Positions 43,383 through 54,255 are shown, counted from the first letter of the stretch. The stretch: 64,000 nt of DNA from an uncultured Lachnospiraceae bacterium (GCA_947382355.1 CANCYR010000007.1:21943-85942), one strand, 5' to 3'. Notes: generated by a model from the sequence alone, not told the origin. Program-made: numbers and translations.

Positions 43383-46300
43383 ATGGCAAAGAAAAGAAAA
43401 CCAAGAAGATTAAAAGCAAAAATCAGGAGAACAATATGCGCTGCTTTAGCAGCAGTGTTCATGATTTCAGCTGTTTTGGTGGCAGCAATTCCTGTACAGA
43501 ATGTGCAGGCGGATGACGGTAATATTCAAATCGGAGTAACACCGGAAGAATCCAGCATTCCGCAAATAGCAGCGGATGGGAACACTCCTATATATACAAC
43601 CGGAGACGGTATGTTTCAGTTTGCCTATATCAATCGGTTGAACAGCTCTGATAAAATTGCTGTCATAGTTGGATATGTGGCAAGCAGGAGTCTGGACGGA
43701 GGAGTCCTTACCATTCCTGATACTGTAAACGGATATAAAAAATTAACGGATACACATGGAACAGATCTGGGCTATGTGGCATCCTCCCAGGATGGAACTC
43801 CGCTTTATTTTGCAGTTTATAAAGAGGTGGAAGTGCCTACAGGAAACATTATATGGTCTCCTGTTTATGATGATGACGGAAATGAAATCGGTACGGTAAG
43901 TTCCAATGAAATGACTACGGAAAAACAGCTCGACGGCTATAAGCCATGTTTTTACAGCACGGATTATAGAAATCAGTGGGAAGGTCTTGGAAGTGAGGAG
44001 CTTTACTATAAAGCTGACCCGAGCCTGCCGGATTCTGATTTAGGCAACTACAGAGCAACGACTACCGATGATAAAAAATGGGTAAGGGATGCAGAAGTTG
44101 CTTATATTTCCAATCAGCATGTAAAGAGCAAAACAACGGAAAACGTAAAATGGGACTGGGTACTGGATGACACTCCGGATATGGGAGTATTCTCTATGGC
44201 CGGAAATATCATTACCTTAAAAACAGGAGAAAAGCTGCTGGGTATTGGAGACAACGCATTTAGAGGCTGTAGCTCCCTGCAGGCAATCGTACTTGCAAAC
44301 GGAGCAAATACCATAGGCAATTATGCATTTGCGGAATGTATTAACCTAAAGACTGTGGATATCAATTTGCATTCCAGCGTTTCCAAAATCGGTCATCATG
44401 CGTTTTATAACTGCAGGGGACTCCGTTCCTTTACAATGCCTATTTTCACCTCATATCTTGGTGATTCAGCATTTGAAGGCTGTTCTGCCATGACCGAGGT
44501 TGTTTTATACGGAAAGGATGAGGTTGGAGACGAGTATAATGTTTCCTTAAAAAAGATAGGACCATATGCTTTTAAAAACTGTACCAGTTTAAAAAGCCTT
44601 GATTTCCCGGGAAGCTTTTATCAGGAAAATGAGGATTTGGATTTAACCTTAGTGGAAGGCTGCAGCAGCCTGGAATATATTACAATCAATAATGATTCCC
44701 TGAAATTCTCGGAAACACCGGGCGGAAGCTTTGGTTTTAAAGAATTTATCAATCAGGTAAAAGAAAGCTTTTATTTTGCAGGATATGGAGTATCTGCAAT
44801 TCATGATGTGGCAACAAAAGAGGGAATTGCGTTCAAGTATTTGGATGAACCTTATCTGTATGAAAAAGTAGTAGAAGAAATTGATCCGGATACCGGCGCA
44901 GGTACCGGAAGACATATTACTTATCGGGTAGATGAGGAGAATAACCTCCGCTATTTCGATATGGAAGCCGGTGTGGAAAATGTAGAAATTCCCGGTGCAA
45001 TCGGACCTTATAACATTACCAAAATCGGTTCTGACAGTTTCCAGGGAAATTGTGACCTTAGAAAAATAACGATTCCTTCTTCCATTACGGAAATTGGTGA
45101 GTATGCTTTTAAGGGCTGTCACGGCCTGGAAGATGTGATTTTTCAGGAGCCTATCAACCTGACGGACATCGGTAACGGTGCATTCCATACGCAGGAGGCT
45201 TCCTGTGGTCATGCGTCTACCCTGACAAGGAATCCGAAACTGACCTTTACCGGAACTGTTTCGCCTTATTCCAAGCCGTTTGCTTATGCAATGGACCCGG
45301 CAAGCAATATTAACAGGGGCAATCAGGAAGTGACCTATATAACTTTTTACAGCGGCTGGCCAAGTAATCTGACTATTCGCTACAATCCGGATACAGACTT
45401 GAATGAGCTGGTGGATTATCCTACTTATGAAGCTTTGAGAGGAGGCACTATTTCTTACCCGGATACGACACAGGAGCAGAAGGTAGCGGCAAAAGATGCC
45501 ATAAAAGTATATGAAGACTTTAAATCAGGCAATTCTTCCGTGCAGCCTACACAGGATCAGTTTGATATTGTAAATTCTGCACTGAATGTAAAGCTGCCAA
45601 ATGGAATCGAGGCTATTGCAGTAGGTCTTTTCTCGGGCAAGGACGAAGAAGGAAATGATGTAAGCTCTATTTCCGGCAATACCTTAAGAGGCGCCAATAA
45701 TCGAATCGAGAGTATTGAAATGAATTCCGTTTCCAATATTCCGGCGTATGCTTTTTACGGATGTGAAAATCTCCAGACGGTGACTACAAAAAGCAGCGGC
45801 AATGAAAACGGAGAATACATCGGCAACTATGCTTTTGGCAATTGTGATAATTTGTTGAATGTAAATATATCCCCAAATATGAACAAGTTTGGCTTAAGGC
45901 CTTTTGCAAGCTGTGAAAAGCTTACGGTTGTGGGATTCCCGGAAAGTCCTTATTTTATATGCGATAACGGCATTATTTACGGACTTGAAGACGGGGTTAA
46001 GACCAGTATTATAGAATGTCTGGAAACAAGAGGTATGACAGGAGATTATGCAATTGGTTCCAGTATGGTGGCAAAAGGTGAATTAGAAGGTATTAAGAGC
46101 ATTGCAGATGAAGCGTTTATGGATTGCGCAGGAATCGGTGATGTGGATTTGTCCTTATCTTCCGTGGAAGAAATACCGGTAAGCTGTTTTGAAAATACAC
46201 CTACGCTGTTTTCTGTAGAAATACCGGAAACGGCAAAGATTATCAGAGAGAGGGCATTCCGGAACAGCGCAGTGCGTTCCCTGAGGATACCAAGCAGCGT

Positions 46301-48020
46301 AAGCTTTATTGATTCTTCTGCATTTACCAATGCAAATGGTACGGTTAATAAAAATATTACTATTTCCTGTGAAGAGGGAAGTGCTGCTGAAACATTTGCA
46401 AAATTATATGGGCTTACATTAGGAGATCCTATTCTGCCCAGCTTTACGGTTGTATTCTTTGACTGGGATGACACCATTTTGAAGAGCCAGAAGGTAGAGA
46501 AAGGAAGCGACGCAGAGCCGCCTGCTGATCCTGTAAGAAAGGGCTATACTTTTATGGGATGGAAAGGTGATTATACATCTGTAGCAAGAGATATGTCCAT
46601 TTATGCTTTTTATGACAGGACAGATGATGATGTTCAGGGTACTACTTATAAGGTAACCTTCTACGATTGGGACGATACGGTTTTAGATGAGCAGGAAGTT
46701 ATGGATGGAAAAAATGCCCATACCCCGCCGTCACCTACCAGAGAAGGATATATGTTTACAGGATGGAGACCGGGGTATACGAATGTAACCTCTGATTTGT
46801 CCATATATGCCCAATATGAAAAGTTAGATCCGGAAGACAAGCGGATTACGGTAAATTTCTATAATTATGACGGCACACTGGTAAGCACACAGAAAATTGA
46901 TCCTGGAGCTTCTGCCATGGCCCCGGCAGATCCTACAAGGGAAGGGTATAAGTTTACCGGCTGGATACCAAGCTATTTGAATCTTACGAAAGATACAGAC
47001 GTTTATGCCCAGTTTGAAAAAAGCGAGATAAGCGGCTCCAGCAATAATACTTCCAATAGCGGATCCGATGGTAACGATAATAATAACAATAATAATAACA
47101 ATTCCAATAATACAAAAGATACATATACTGTTACGGTAAATGGAGGTTCAGGAAGCGGAAATTACAAAAAGGGTTCGACAGTTACCATTACAGCAGGAAC
47201 GACTGCCGGAAAGACCTTTAACGGATGGACGGTAAATTCAGGCGGGGTGACTTTAGCAAGCAATACAGCATCCCCTACCACCTTTATTATGCCGGGAAAT
47301 GCTGTTGTCATTACGGCAAACTTTAAAAACAGCGGAACGACTACTACAAGCACAAGCACTACTAACAGAACGGTATCCGGAAATACTGCAAACAGAGTCA
47401 ACAATAACACAAGCAGCACAAAAACAGGAACAAAAGGTAATGGAAATACTACAGTGGATATTACCAAAACAGGAATTTCCAACAGAGGTGTGGCTTCTGC
47501 AACTGTAAATGGCTCTTCCGATAATTTCATTGTAAAGATTACAGACAGTGAAGAGGCAAGAGCAGCAATGGAACAGGCATTGTTAGCAGAATACGGAAGC
47601 CTGGATTCCATTAAATTCTTTGCCATGGATATTTCCCTGTATGACTCTACGGGTACAAACAGAATTACCAATACATCGGGAATTACAGTAAATATTACGA
47701 TACCGCTGCCGGATGCTCTGGCAGAATATGCAGGCAATAATAAGGTGGCAGGTGTGGTAAATGGCTCGCTGGATAAATTATCACCAAGATTTACAAGTAT
47801 TAACGGCGTGCCATGCGTGTCCTTTGTGGCAACTCATTTTTCACCATATGGCGTATATGTTGACACTGCCCATTTATCAGCAGGAGCAACCATTGATGCA
47901 ACGCCTACAACTGGTGACGGGCTTCATCCAAAGTGGTTTTTGGTAATTGGTCTTGCAGCTTTATCTATTTTAAGTCTCTGCATGATGGATACTAAGAAAA
48001 AAGTAATTATGAAGGTATAG
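43383..48020 (+). CDS. Large BspA-type LRR surface protein with InlB repeats
   Basis: A 1545-aa secreted wall protein. Signal peptide (basic start, hydrophobic about 18-40, cleavage near VQA-DDG). Residues about 270-1010 contain BspA-type leucine-rich repeats (IGDNAFRGCSSLQAIVL, IGNYAFAECINLKTVDI, IGEYAFKGCHGLEDV). Three tandem InlB B-repeats follow (PTREGYKFTGWIPSY type; about 1020-1215), then an Asn/Ser-rich linker, one further bacterial repeat domain (GKTFNGWTVNSGGVTL), and a beta domain. The C-terminus is T-P-T-T-G-D-G-L-H-P-K-W, a membrane span and a basic tail: a class B-type sorting signal. Probably a host- or matrix-adhesion protein. It follows srtB closely, AAAGGAG preceding ATG 43383. 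Confidence 0.88.
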   Translation: MAKKRKPRRLKAKIRRTICAALAAVFMISAVLVAAIPVQNVQADDGNIQIGVTPEESSIPQIAADGNTPIYTTGDGMFQFAYINRLNSSDKIAVIVGYVASRSLDGGVLTIPDTVNGYKKLTDTHGTDLGYVASSQDGTPLYFAVYKEVEVPTGNIIWSPVYDDDGNEIGTVSSNEMTTEKQLDGYKPCFYSTDYRNQWEGLGSEELYYKADPSLPDSDLGNYRATTTDDKKWVRDAEVAYISNQHVKSKTTENVKWDWVLDDTPDMGVFSMAGNIITLKTGEKLLGIGDNAFRGCSSLQAIVLANGANTIGNYAFAECINLKTVDINLHSSVSKIGHHAFYNCRGLRSFTMPIFTSYLGDSAFEGCSAMTEVVLYGKDEVGDEYNVSLKKIGPYAFKNCTSLKSLDFPGSFYQENEDLDLTLVEGCSSLEYITINNDSLKFSETPGGSFGFKEFINQVKESFYFAGYGVSAIHDVATKEGIAFKYLDEPYLYEKVVEEIDPDTGAGTGRHITYRVDEENNLRYFDMEAGVENVEIPGAIGPYNITKIGSDSFQGNCDLRKITIPSSITEIGEYAFKGCHGLEDVIFQEPINLTDIGNGAFHTQEASCGHASTLTRNPKLTFTGTVSPYSKPFAYAMDPASNINRGNQEVTYITFYSGWPSNLTIRYNPDTDLNELVDYPTYEALRGGTISYPDTTQEQKVAAKDAIKVYEDFKSGNSSVQPTQDQFDIVNSALNVKLPNGIEAIAVGLFSGKDEEGNDVSSISGNTLRGANNRIESIEMNSVSNIPAYAFYGCENLQTVTTKSSGNENGEYIGNYAFGNCDNLLNVNISPNMNKFGLRPFASCEKLTVVGFPESPYFICDNGIIYGLEDGVKTSIIECLETRGMTGDYAIGSSMVAKGELEGIKSIADEAFMDCAGIGDVDLSLSSVEEIPVSCFENTPTLFSVEIPETAKIIRERAFRNSAVRSLRIPSSVSFIDSSAFTNANGTVNKNITISCEEGSAAETFAKLYGLTLGDPILPSFTVVFFDWDDTILKSQKVEKGSDAEPPADPVRKGYTFMGWKGDYTSVARDMSIYAFYDRTDDDVQGTTYKVTFYDWDDTVLDEQEVMDGKNAHTPPSPTREGYMFTGWRPGYTNVTSDLSIYAQYEKLDPEDKRITVNFYNYDGTLVSTQKIDPGASAMAPADPTREGYKFTGWIPSYLNLTKDTDVYAQFEKSEISGSSNNTSNSGSDGNDNNNNNNNNSNNTKDTYTVTVNGGSGSGNYKKGSTVTITAGTTAGKTFNGWTVNSGGVTLASNTASPTTFIMPGNAVVITANFKNSGTTTTSTSTTNRTVSGNTANRVNNNTSSTKTGTKGNGNTTVDITKTGISNRGVASATVNGSSDNFIVKITDSEEARAAMEQALLAEYGSLDSIKFFAMDISLYDSTGTNRITNTSGITVNITIPLPDALAEYAGNNKVAGVVNGSLDKLSPRFTSINGVPCVSFVATHFSPYGVYVDTAHLSAGATIDATPTTGDGLHPKWFLVIGLAALSILSLCMMDTKKKVIMKV

Positions 48021-48028
48021 GAGAATTT

Positions 48029-50902
48029 ATGGGGAAAAAAATAAGAAAGAGCATTTCCGTATTGTTATTGGCACTTGCAATAGCAGTTACCCAGATTCCG
48101 GCTCCTGATGCAGGAGCCGCCAGTCACTCTGATTTTGTGATAAATGGAACAACACTGATTTCTTATGAAGGCACGGATTATTCCGTGTCTATTCCCCGTT
48201 CCGTTGAAACAATTGCACAGGATGCCTTTCAAAACAATATGGTAGTAGAACGAATCACGGTTCCAAGAACGGTGGAGCAAATCGGTGCCGGAGCTTTTGC
48301 CGGCTGCGGAAATTTAAAAGAAGTAAATATTCCTGCATCTGTTACGGAAGTGGGTTCCGGAGCTTTTGCAAACTGCCCGAAATTGAACACTATTCTGGTA
48401 GACCCTGCCAACAAGCAGTTTCAATGCTTAAACGGCGTCCTTTACAATAAAGACAGGACAAAGCTCTATCAGGTACTTTCAGGGCGCAAGGGAGACAGCT
48501 TTTTCTTTCCGGATTCCGTAAAGGACATTGATAAATATGCATTTTGGGGCTGTGATAATATCAGGCAGGTTTATTTTGGAAAAGGGCTTACTGTCATACC
48601 TGAATATGCATTTTCAAACTGCCGGGGGCTTAAAAGCATTACGATTCCCAATATGGCAGTCTCTATTGATTTAAAAGCATTTGAAGACTGTGTAAATCTG
48701 GAGGAAGCTTATATTCCCCCTTCAGTGCTTTCTATACATGAAACCGCCTTTGACGGCTGCGGAAGGCTGAAGCTTTTATATGAGGAAGGAACCTATGCTT
48801 CCAAGTATGATGAAACCTTTGAAACAACCAATGTTTCCAAAACGGATTATGAGGAAAGTGAAAACACCCGGATACGGCCAAGTGAAGCCGGAAGGCAGAC
48901 TGTGAGCGACAATGGGACAGAGGATGAAAAGGAAGGCTGGGTTGCGGATGTAAGCGATCTGGACGTTACAAAGCTGCAGGACGGAATGGAAAGAACAGAA
49001 GGCAGTGATGTGATGGGAAAAACAAAAATTGTTTCTTCTCAGGCAGTAGTCTTTCTGGATAATACAAAAATGCAGGTACAAAGCGGAGGAAGTAAGGCGG
49101 AAGCAGCAAAAGCAAATCAGGCTTCTGATGAAATAAACGGTGAAGAAAGCCGTCCGGCTACTTTTTATGAAGAGGAAGAAATCGTAGAAAAATATGTAGT
49201 GGTTGACGGAAAGACCATTGCGGACAGAGCGTTTTATCAGCAGTACGACTTAAAGGAATATAATATCCCGGAGGGAATTGAAAGAATCGGGGATTTTGCG
49301 TTTGCCTATACTGGTTTATCTGCCATACAAATTCCATATGGTGTGAAAAGCATAGGCTACGGGGCATTTTATAAGTGCAAGAATTTATCCTCTGTTACCA
49401 TTCCCCAGACTGTCAGCACAATAGAGCCTTCTGCCTTTGAAGATACGGCATGGCTGGAAAACTGGAGAAACGGACCGGACGTAAGCGACTTTTTGGTAGT
49501 CGGAAACGGAATTTTAATTGGATATAAAGGAAATGCAGCACAAGTAATACTTCCGGAAAATGTAAGGAAAATCGGGGCAAACGTATTTGAAGGCCATAGT
49601 GAGATTACAAGCGTGAGCCTTCCGGACAGGGTGGAAGAAATCGGAGAAGAAGCATTTAAGGATTGTACAGCCCTTAAAAGCGTAACAGGCGGAAATTATC
49701 TTGAAAAAATCTGCGACAGGGCATTTTTAAACTGTCCTTTGGAGACCATCCGCATTCCGGCTTCTGTAGCCTATATGGGACTGCGTGCCTTTGACCAGGA
49801 AAATAACGGCAAATCAGACAGCGTAGTATTTCTTGGAAACATCCTTCCAAAGATTTCCTGTGAAAAGACTGCCGCCAGATTTACCAATGCGGATTATAGA
49901 AAGCCTGTGCTTAACAGCGTGGAAGTGGCAGTGGTCAATAACGGAATCCAGGATGTAACAGACACTATATTAGATGATAAAAACATGGGATTTCGCGGAA
50001 TCGTATGCAGTATTTCCAAAGAGCCTTCCGGCACGGCAAGGGGTACTGTATATGTAAAATATGTTTCCAATGGAGAGAACGGCTATCCCCTTGATGTTCC
50101 GGATGTGGTCTGGATTTACGGAAAAGAGTATGATGTGGAGTCCATAAATAAAGAAGCATATCATGGTTTTTCATCTGAAGAAGAGAAAGAAGCAGTGGAG
50201 AACCAGCAGGAAACAGCCGAAAGCCAGAATGAACCGGCAGAAGGAGAAGAAACAGAGGAGAGCAGTACAGCCTCCAACATCCAGTTTGAAATCACCCATC
50301 CCGATTATATGGAAAATGAGACGGTAGCAGCTTCTTTTTCAAGCAATGCAGGGAATTACATAGTGACGCTGGCAGAAAACAAAGAGGAAGAGGCACGATT
50401 AAAAGAAGCTTTGGAAAAGGAATACGGAGCTGCTACGAATGAGAATTTCCTGTCCTTTGATTTATCCATGAAAACAACAGAAGGCAATATGGAGATTCAG
50501 AATCTTGGAAAAGAAAGGCTTACGGTTGCCATTCCGGTCAGCAGCGCCTGGATAGATACCCCCATTGTTGCCGTGTGCTTAGATAATAACGGACAGCTGG
50601 AGTTTTCTGCCTGCAAGCAGTATGCATCAGGGAAGGACAGTTATGTGACCTTTGAAGCAAAGCATTTCTCACCTTATGGACTGTATCAGGGAGAGAATGT
50701 GCCCCAGTCTTTTAAAGAGGCTTTTGATGCCAAAATAGCCATGCGGAAAGGAGCAGAGTACGATATTAACTATGGAAGAAAAGACGTGTCGCCGGATACG
50801 GGAGACTATTTAGAGCCCAAGTGGATTTTGGCAACAGGGCTTTTGGCATTGGCGCTGTTTTTGTTCTTTAAAAGGGATGAAAAGGATGTTCTGGTAAAAT
50901 AA
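48029..50902 (+). CDS. BspA-type LRR surface protein
   Basis: A 957-aa secreted wall protein, 8 nt after the previous gene. Signal peptide (MGKKIRKSISVLLLALAIAV). Two LRR blocks (about 40-255 and 385-590) have the BspA pattern, e.g. IGAGAFAGCGNLKEVNIP and IGYGAFYKCKNLSSVTIP. Between them is an acidic linker of about 130 residues with few leucine repeats; after residue 600 are beta-rich domains and a Glu-rich linker (EAVENQQETAESQNEPAEGEE). The end is S-P-D-T-G-D-Y-L-E-P-K-W, a membrane span and a charged tail, similar to its neighbour. The domain before the sorting signal (HFSPYGLY) also matches its neighbour's HFSPYGVY, so the two share an anchor module. Confidence 0.88.
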   Translation: MGKKIRKSISVLLLALAIAVTQIPAPDAGAASHSDFVINGTTLISYEGTDYSVSIPRSVETIAQDAFQNNMVVERITVPRTVEQIGAGAFAGCGNLKEVNIPASVTEVGSGAFANCPKLNTILVDPANKQFQCLNGVLYNKDRTKLYQVLSGRKGDSFFFPDSVKDIDKYAFWGCDNIRQVYFGKGLTVIPEYAFSNCRGLKSITIPNMAVSIDLKAFEDCVNLEEAYIPPSVLSIHETAFDGCGRLKLLYEEGTYASKYDETFETTNVSKTDYEESENTRIRPSEAGRQTVSDNGTEDEKEGWVADVSDLDVTKLQDGMERTEGSDVMGKTKIVSSQAVVFLDNTKMQVQSGGSKAEAAKANQASDEINGEESRPATFYEEEEIVEKYVVVDGKTIADRAFYQQYDLKEYNIPEGIERIGDFAFAYTGLSAIQIPYGVKSIGYGAFYKCKNLSSVTIPQTVSTIEPSAFEDTAWLENWRNGPDVSDFLVVGNGILIGYKGNAAQVILPENVRKIGANVFEGHSEITSVSLPDRVEEIGEEAFKDCTALKSVTGGNYLEKICDRAFLNCPLETIRIPASVAYMGLRAFDQENNGKSDSVVFLGNILPKISCEKTAARFTNADYRKPVLNSVEVAVVNNGIQDVTDTILDDKNMGFRGIVCSISKEPSGTARGTVYVKYVSNGENGYPLDVPDVVWIYGKEYDVESINKEAYHGFSSEEEKEAVENQQETAESQNEPAEGEETEESSTASNIQFEITHPDYMENETVAASFSSNAGNYIVTLAENKEEEARLKEALEKEYGAATNENFLSFDLSMKTTEGNMEIQNLGKERLTVAIPVSSAWIDTPIVAVCLDNNGQLEFSACKQYASGKDSYVTFEAKHFSPYGLYQGENVPQSFKEAFDAKIAMRKGAEYDINYGRKDVSPDTGDYLEPKWILATGLLALALFLFFKRDEKDVLVK

Positions 50903-50922
50903 ATATTAGATAAGAGACGAAG

Positions 50923-50964
50923 AAGAGGGAGGCGGACGGATTTTTGCCTTCCTCTTTTTCTTTT
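50923..50964 (+). terminator. Intrinsic terminator of the sortase operon
   Basis: AAGAGGGAGGC / GCCTTCCTCTT with a 12-nt loop and a T-rich tail. Confidence 0.75.
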
Positions 50965-50996
50965 ATAATAAGATTTCAAACAGGAGGAAAACAAAA

Positions 50997-52322
50997 TTGT
51001 TTTTAGAAAAATTATTTCAAAAAAATAAGAAAAGTGATATGGAAAAATACAAAGAGGAAAAAGAAAAAGCAGACAGCGGACAGGCTTTGAAAATGATGGA
51101 AGAGCTTATAAACAGAGTACCGGACGATGTTGTATACACAAAGCAGACAGAAGCCGGAACTTACGTTTTTGCCAATTACTGGAATGATGGAACATTGATT
51201 ATGTATGATCCGGAAGGAGATAACGGGGAATATATTAGCAGAAAGATAAAGCTTACATACAATTTAAATAAGTATCCTCAGGAAATGATAGAGGTGTTGC
51301 TTAAAAATATGAAAGCATTATTAAAGGAAAAAAAGGATGTTCTATGTATGCTTTCAGAATTGCAAGAATTAGACAGCTATATTAGTGATTTATTCATGTC
51401 TGAAAAATATGCTATATATAAGGAAATGGGGCAGACAGAAGAATTTATGGATGCTTATTTGGATATGTTTGTAGCTGTAGGCAAAAAAATTGTAAGTGTT
51501 GGTTTGTTTTCCATAGGTGTTGGTTTGTTTTCTAACTGTATGGAAGCAGTTCTCTATGAAGGAAATGTAGAATATGCAGTAAAAAAGATTGAGTGTTTTT
51601 TGGAACTGTTTCGGAATGAGAAGAATATATGGAATCAGCTTATTGAAAGCTGGTTCTGGATATATCTTATTGTGGATGTTGATAATGAAGAGCAGTATAT
51701 CAGGCACTACACAGAATTTAAAAAATTGTTAAGCAGGGATGGTTATTTAGAGTTTGTAAGTGATTTAGAGAAACAAGAAGATTGGCGTGAAAAAGAAGAT
51801 TCTGAGGAAGCGCAAAAGGCAGGGAAAATGCGTGCAATTGTAGAAATTTTCAAGGAAAATCCAATATTGGCAATGGAACAATGGATTGCAATGGTTAAGG
51901 AAAAAGAGGCAAATAAGGAAATGGAACAATGGCAGCGGTATTTGTGCTCTGATTTTTTTAATGAATTGTGGTGTGAATTTGGAAGCAACAGAGGATTTGT
52001 TTTATTTTCCAGAGAATTTATGAAACATGAAGAGTGGTTTCCTTATCTTGTATATGCCAGAGAAGATGCCTATGACCTTGGAGATAATCTGGTAAAATTG
52101 AGAATCAATGGAAAATATGAGCAGCAAATAGACAGAATAGTAGAGCTTTTGCATAATGAATGGAATGAAGAGGAGTGGGAAAAGTTTAAGAAAGGTTATG
52201 AAGATTTGACTTATGAGGCATGTGCCATAGAGAAAGATACTTTAGAGCAGTTTGTGGAAGAGGATACTTATTTAGAATTACATAAGAAACATTTTCAGGA
52301 AATGTTTTCAGAGGATTTATAA
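50997..52322 (+). CDS. Unknown protein with TTG start
   Basis: A 441-aa soluble, acidic and highly helical protein. No signal peptide, membrane segment or motif of a known enzyme. The early part (VYTKQTEAGTYVFANYWNDGTLIMYD) is beta-rich, the rest is dominated by Glu/Lys-rich helices with many Trp and Tyr residues. The start is TTG at 50997, preceded by AGGAGG at an ideal 8-nt spacing. A short in-frame duplication (VGLFS, twice, near residue 165) is visible in the DNA. It lies alone between the sortase operon and the cyclase cluster. Function unknown. Confidence 0.65.
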   Translation: MFLEKLFQKNKKSDMEKYKEEKEKADSGQALKMMEELINRVPDDVVYTKQTEAGTYVFANYWNDGTLIMYDPEGDNGEYISRKIKLTYNLNKYPQEMIEVLLKNMKALLKEKKDVLCMLSELQELDSYISDLFMSEKYAIYKEMGQTEEFMDAYLDMFVAVGKKIVSVGLFSIGVGLFSNCMEAVLYEGNVEYAVKKIECFLELFRNEKNIWNQLIESWFWIYLIVDVDNEEQYIRHYTEFKKLLSRDGYLEFVSDLEKQEDWREKEDSEEAQKAGKMRAIVEIFKENPILAMEQWIAMVKEKEANKEMEQWQRYLCSDFFNELWCEFGSNRGFVLFSREFMKHEEWFPYLVYAREDAYDLGDNLVKLRINGKYEQQIDRIVELLHNEWNEEEWEKFKKGYEDLTYEACAIEKDTLEQFVEEDTYLELHKKHFQEMFSEDL

Positions 52323-52366
52323 AATTCTTATTTTTGATTTTACTAATCTGATAAAGAGGTACAAAC

Positions 52367-54166
52367 ATGAAAAAACTCAAAGAGACGATAATGACATGGC
52401 TTCCGGCCATTTTTCTGGCGATACTCACATTCCTTACATGCAGCAGCCAGCTTCTTTATTCTTTTGACAAAATCATCAGTGACAGGCTTTATCAAGTGCC
52501 TACACCCACCAGCAAATTAATTAAAATCATAGCAATTGATGAAAAGACCATAGAAAAATACGGGGATATGAAAACATGGAGCAGGGATATTCCTGCAGCG
52601 TTAGTGGAGAAGCTTATGGAAGAGAAAGAGGCTTCTCCCGCCCTGATAGCATTTGATATTATGTATGTGGGACAGGTGACGGAGGAAGGAGATAAGAGAT
52701 TTGCGGAGGCATGTGAGAAGGCAGGCAATGTGGTGACAGCCGTGAATATGGTCATAAAGCCCCGGGTATCTTTGGACGGGGCGGGAAAGGCAGTCATTGA
52801 CAGAAACCATGTGGAAATGGTGGAATACCCTTATGAGCAGTTAAGGCAGGCATCTTCTTACGGATTTGCCAATACCCTGCAGGACAGTGACGGCTATATT
52901 CGTTTTTCCAAAACCCGGATGTCTTATGAGGGAGAAACCATTCCGTCCTTTTCCATGGAAATATACGAACAATACTGCAAAAGAAACGGAATAGAAAAAA
53001 TACCTGTAAAAACCTTTTCCGATGATCTGTTTGCATTTACTTATTCCGGAAAAAGCGGTTCCTATGAGGTGCTTTCCATGTGCGACATATTAGAAGGCAG
53101 CATTGACCAAAGAACCTTAAAGGACAGCATTGTTCTAATAGGAGCCTATGCGCCGGGGATGCAGGATGCGTATCATGCGGCAGTACAGCGGGGAGCGCAG
53201 ATGTACGGGGTGGAGATCCATGCCAACATTTTAGAGGCGCTTATGGAAGGAAAGACGGCGGTTTTTGTAAATCAGTTTTTCTATGGATTTATCGGGGCAC
53301 TGCTTGTACTGCTTTACTATGCCTGCTGTAAGAAAATGAAAATCATTCCTTCCACGGTTTTGCTGTTTGTGCTTATGGGAGCGGCTCTTTTTCTTGGGAA
53401 ATTCCTGTATGCAAAAGGCTATGTGACCGATGTGGCTGAGCTTTTGCTGTTTTTCCTTATTGTGTACGCCTTTTGGCTTGTGAAAGGGTATCTGTCGGAA
53501 ATCTGGCGGAGAAAAAAAGTGCTTTCCGCCTTTAAAAAATATGTGGCTCCCCAGGTGGTGGATGAAATTGCAAGGCAGGGGGAATTTCATATTGCTTTGG
53601 GAGGAGAGAACAGGCATATTGCAGTTCTATTTGTGGATATCAGAGGCTTTACCCCTATGTCGGAAAGCCTTGAGCCGGAACAGGTAGTGGAAATCCTGAA
53701 TGAATATCTGGAACTGACTACAAATTCTATTTTTAAAAACGGCGGAACGTTGGATAAATTTATCGGGGATGCCACCATGGCAGTGTTTAATGCCCCCTTT
53801 GACCTGGAGGATTATATTTTCAAGGCAGTCTGTACGGCAAGGGACATTGCGGCGGGAAGTGAAGCGCTGGAAAAAAGGCTGATGGAGCGTTTTGGAAAAA
53901 GCGTAAGCTTTGGAATCGGCGTCAATTGCGGCAATGCTGTTGTGGGCAATATCGGCTGTGACTTCCGGATGGATTACACGGCAATCGGTGATACGGTAAA
54001 TACTGCGGCAAGGCTGGAAAGCAATGCGAAAAGAGGGCAGATACTGATTAGCAAGGATGTATACGATGCCGTAAAGGACCGGATAGAGGCAGAAGAGGTG
54101 GGCGTCATTCCTCTGAAAGGAAAAAGCAATGGCGTATTTGTGTATGACTTGAAAAACATTCTGTGA
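52367..54166 (+). CDS. CHASE2-sensor class III adenylate/guanylate cyclase
   Basis: A 599-aa membrane receptor cyclase. N-terminal membrane segment (about 10-30), CHASE2 extracellular sensor (about 35-295; IDEKTIEKYGDMKTWSRDIPAALVEKL and VLIGAYAPGMQDAYHAAVQRGAQMYGVEIHANILEAL), three membrane segments (about 300-370), linker, then a class III nucleotide cyclase domain. The two metal Asp are in VDIRGF and IGDATMAV, the adenine Lys is in LDKFIGD, and the DYTAIGDTVNTAARLE transition-state region is complete, so it should be active, probably making cAMP. The ligand is unknown. CHASE2 cyclases often travel with FecR-domain proteins, as one lies 5 kb downstream. Confidence 0.9.
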   Translation: MKKLKETIMTWLPAIFLAILTFLTCSSQLLYSFDKIISDRLYQVPTPTSKLIKIIAIDEKTIEKYGDMKTWSRDIPAALVEKLMEEKEASPALIAFDIMYVGQVTEEGDKRFAEACEKAGNVVTAVNMVIKPRVSLDGAGKAVIDRNHVEMVEYPYEQLRQASSYGFANTLQDSDGYIRFSKTRMSYEGETIPSFSMEIYEQYCKRNGIEKIPVKTFSDDLFAFTYSGKSGSYEVLSMCDILEGSIDQRTLKDSIVLIGAYAPGMQDAYHAAVQRGAQMYGVEIHANILEALMEGKTAVFVNQFFYGFIGALLVLLYYACCKKMKIIPSTVLLFVLMGAALFLGKFLYAKGYVTDVAELLLFFLIVYAFWLVKGYLSEIWRRKKVLSAFKKYVAPQVVDEIARQGEFHIALGGENRHIAVLFVDIRGFTPMSESLEPEQVVEILNEYLELTTNSIFKNGGTLDKFIGDATMAVFNAPFDLEDYIFKAVCTARDIAAGSEALEKRLMERFGKSVSFGIGVNCGNAVVGNIGCDFRMDYTAIGDTVNTAARLESNAKRGQILISKDVYDAVKDRIEAEEVGVIPLKGKSNGVFVYDLKNIL

Positions 54167-54255
54167 TAAAAACATAATTGAAAAATGGAAAGCACGGAAA
54201 AGTAAATAACAGGGCAGGCATAATGATACTGGTAATATAATACAGAGGTGGCAGG

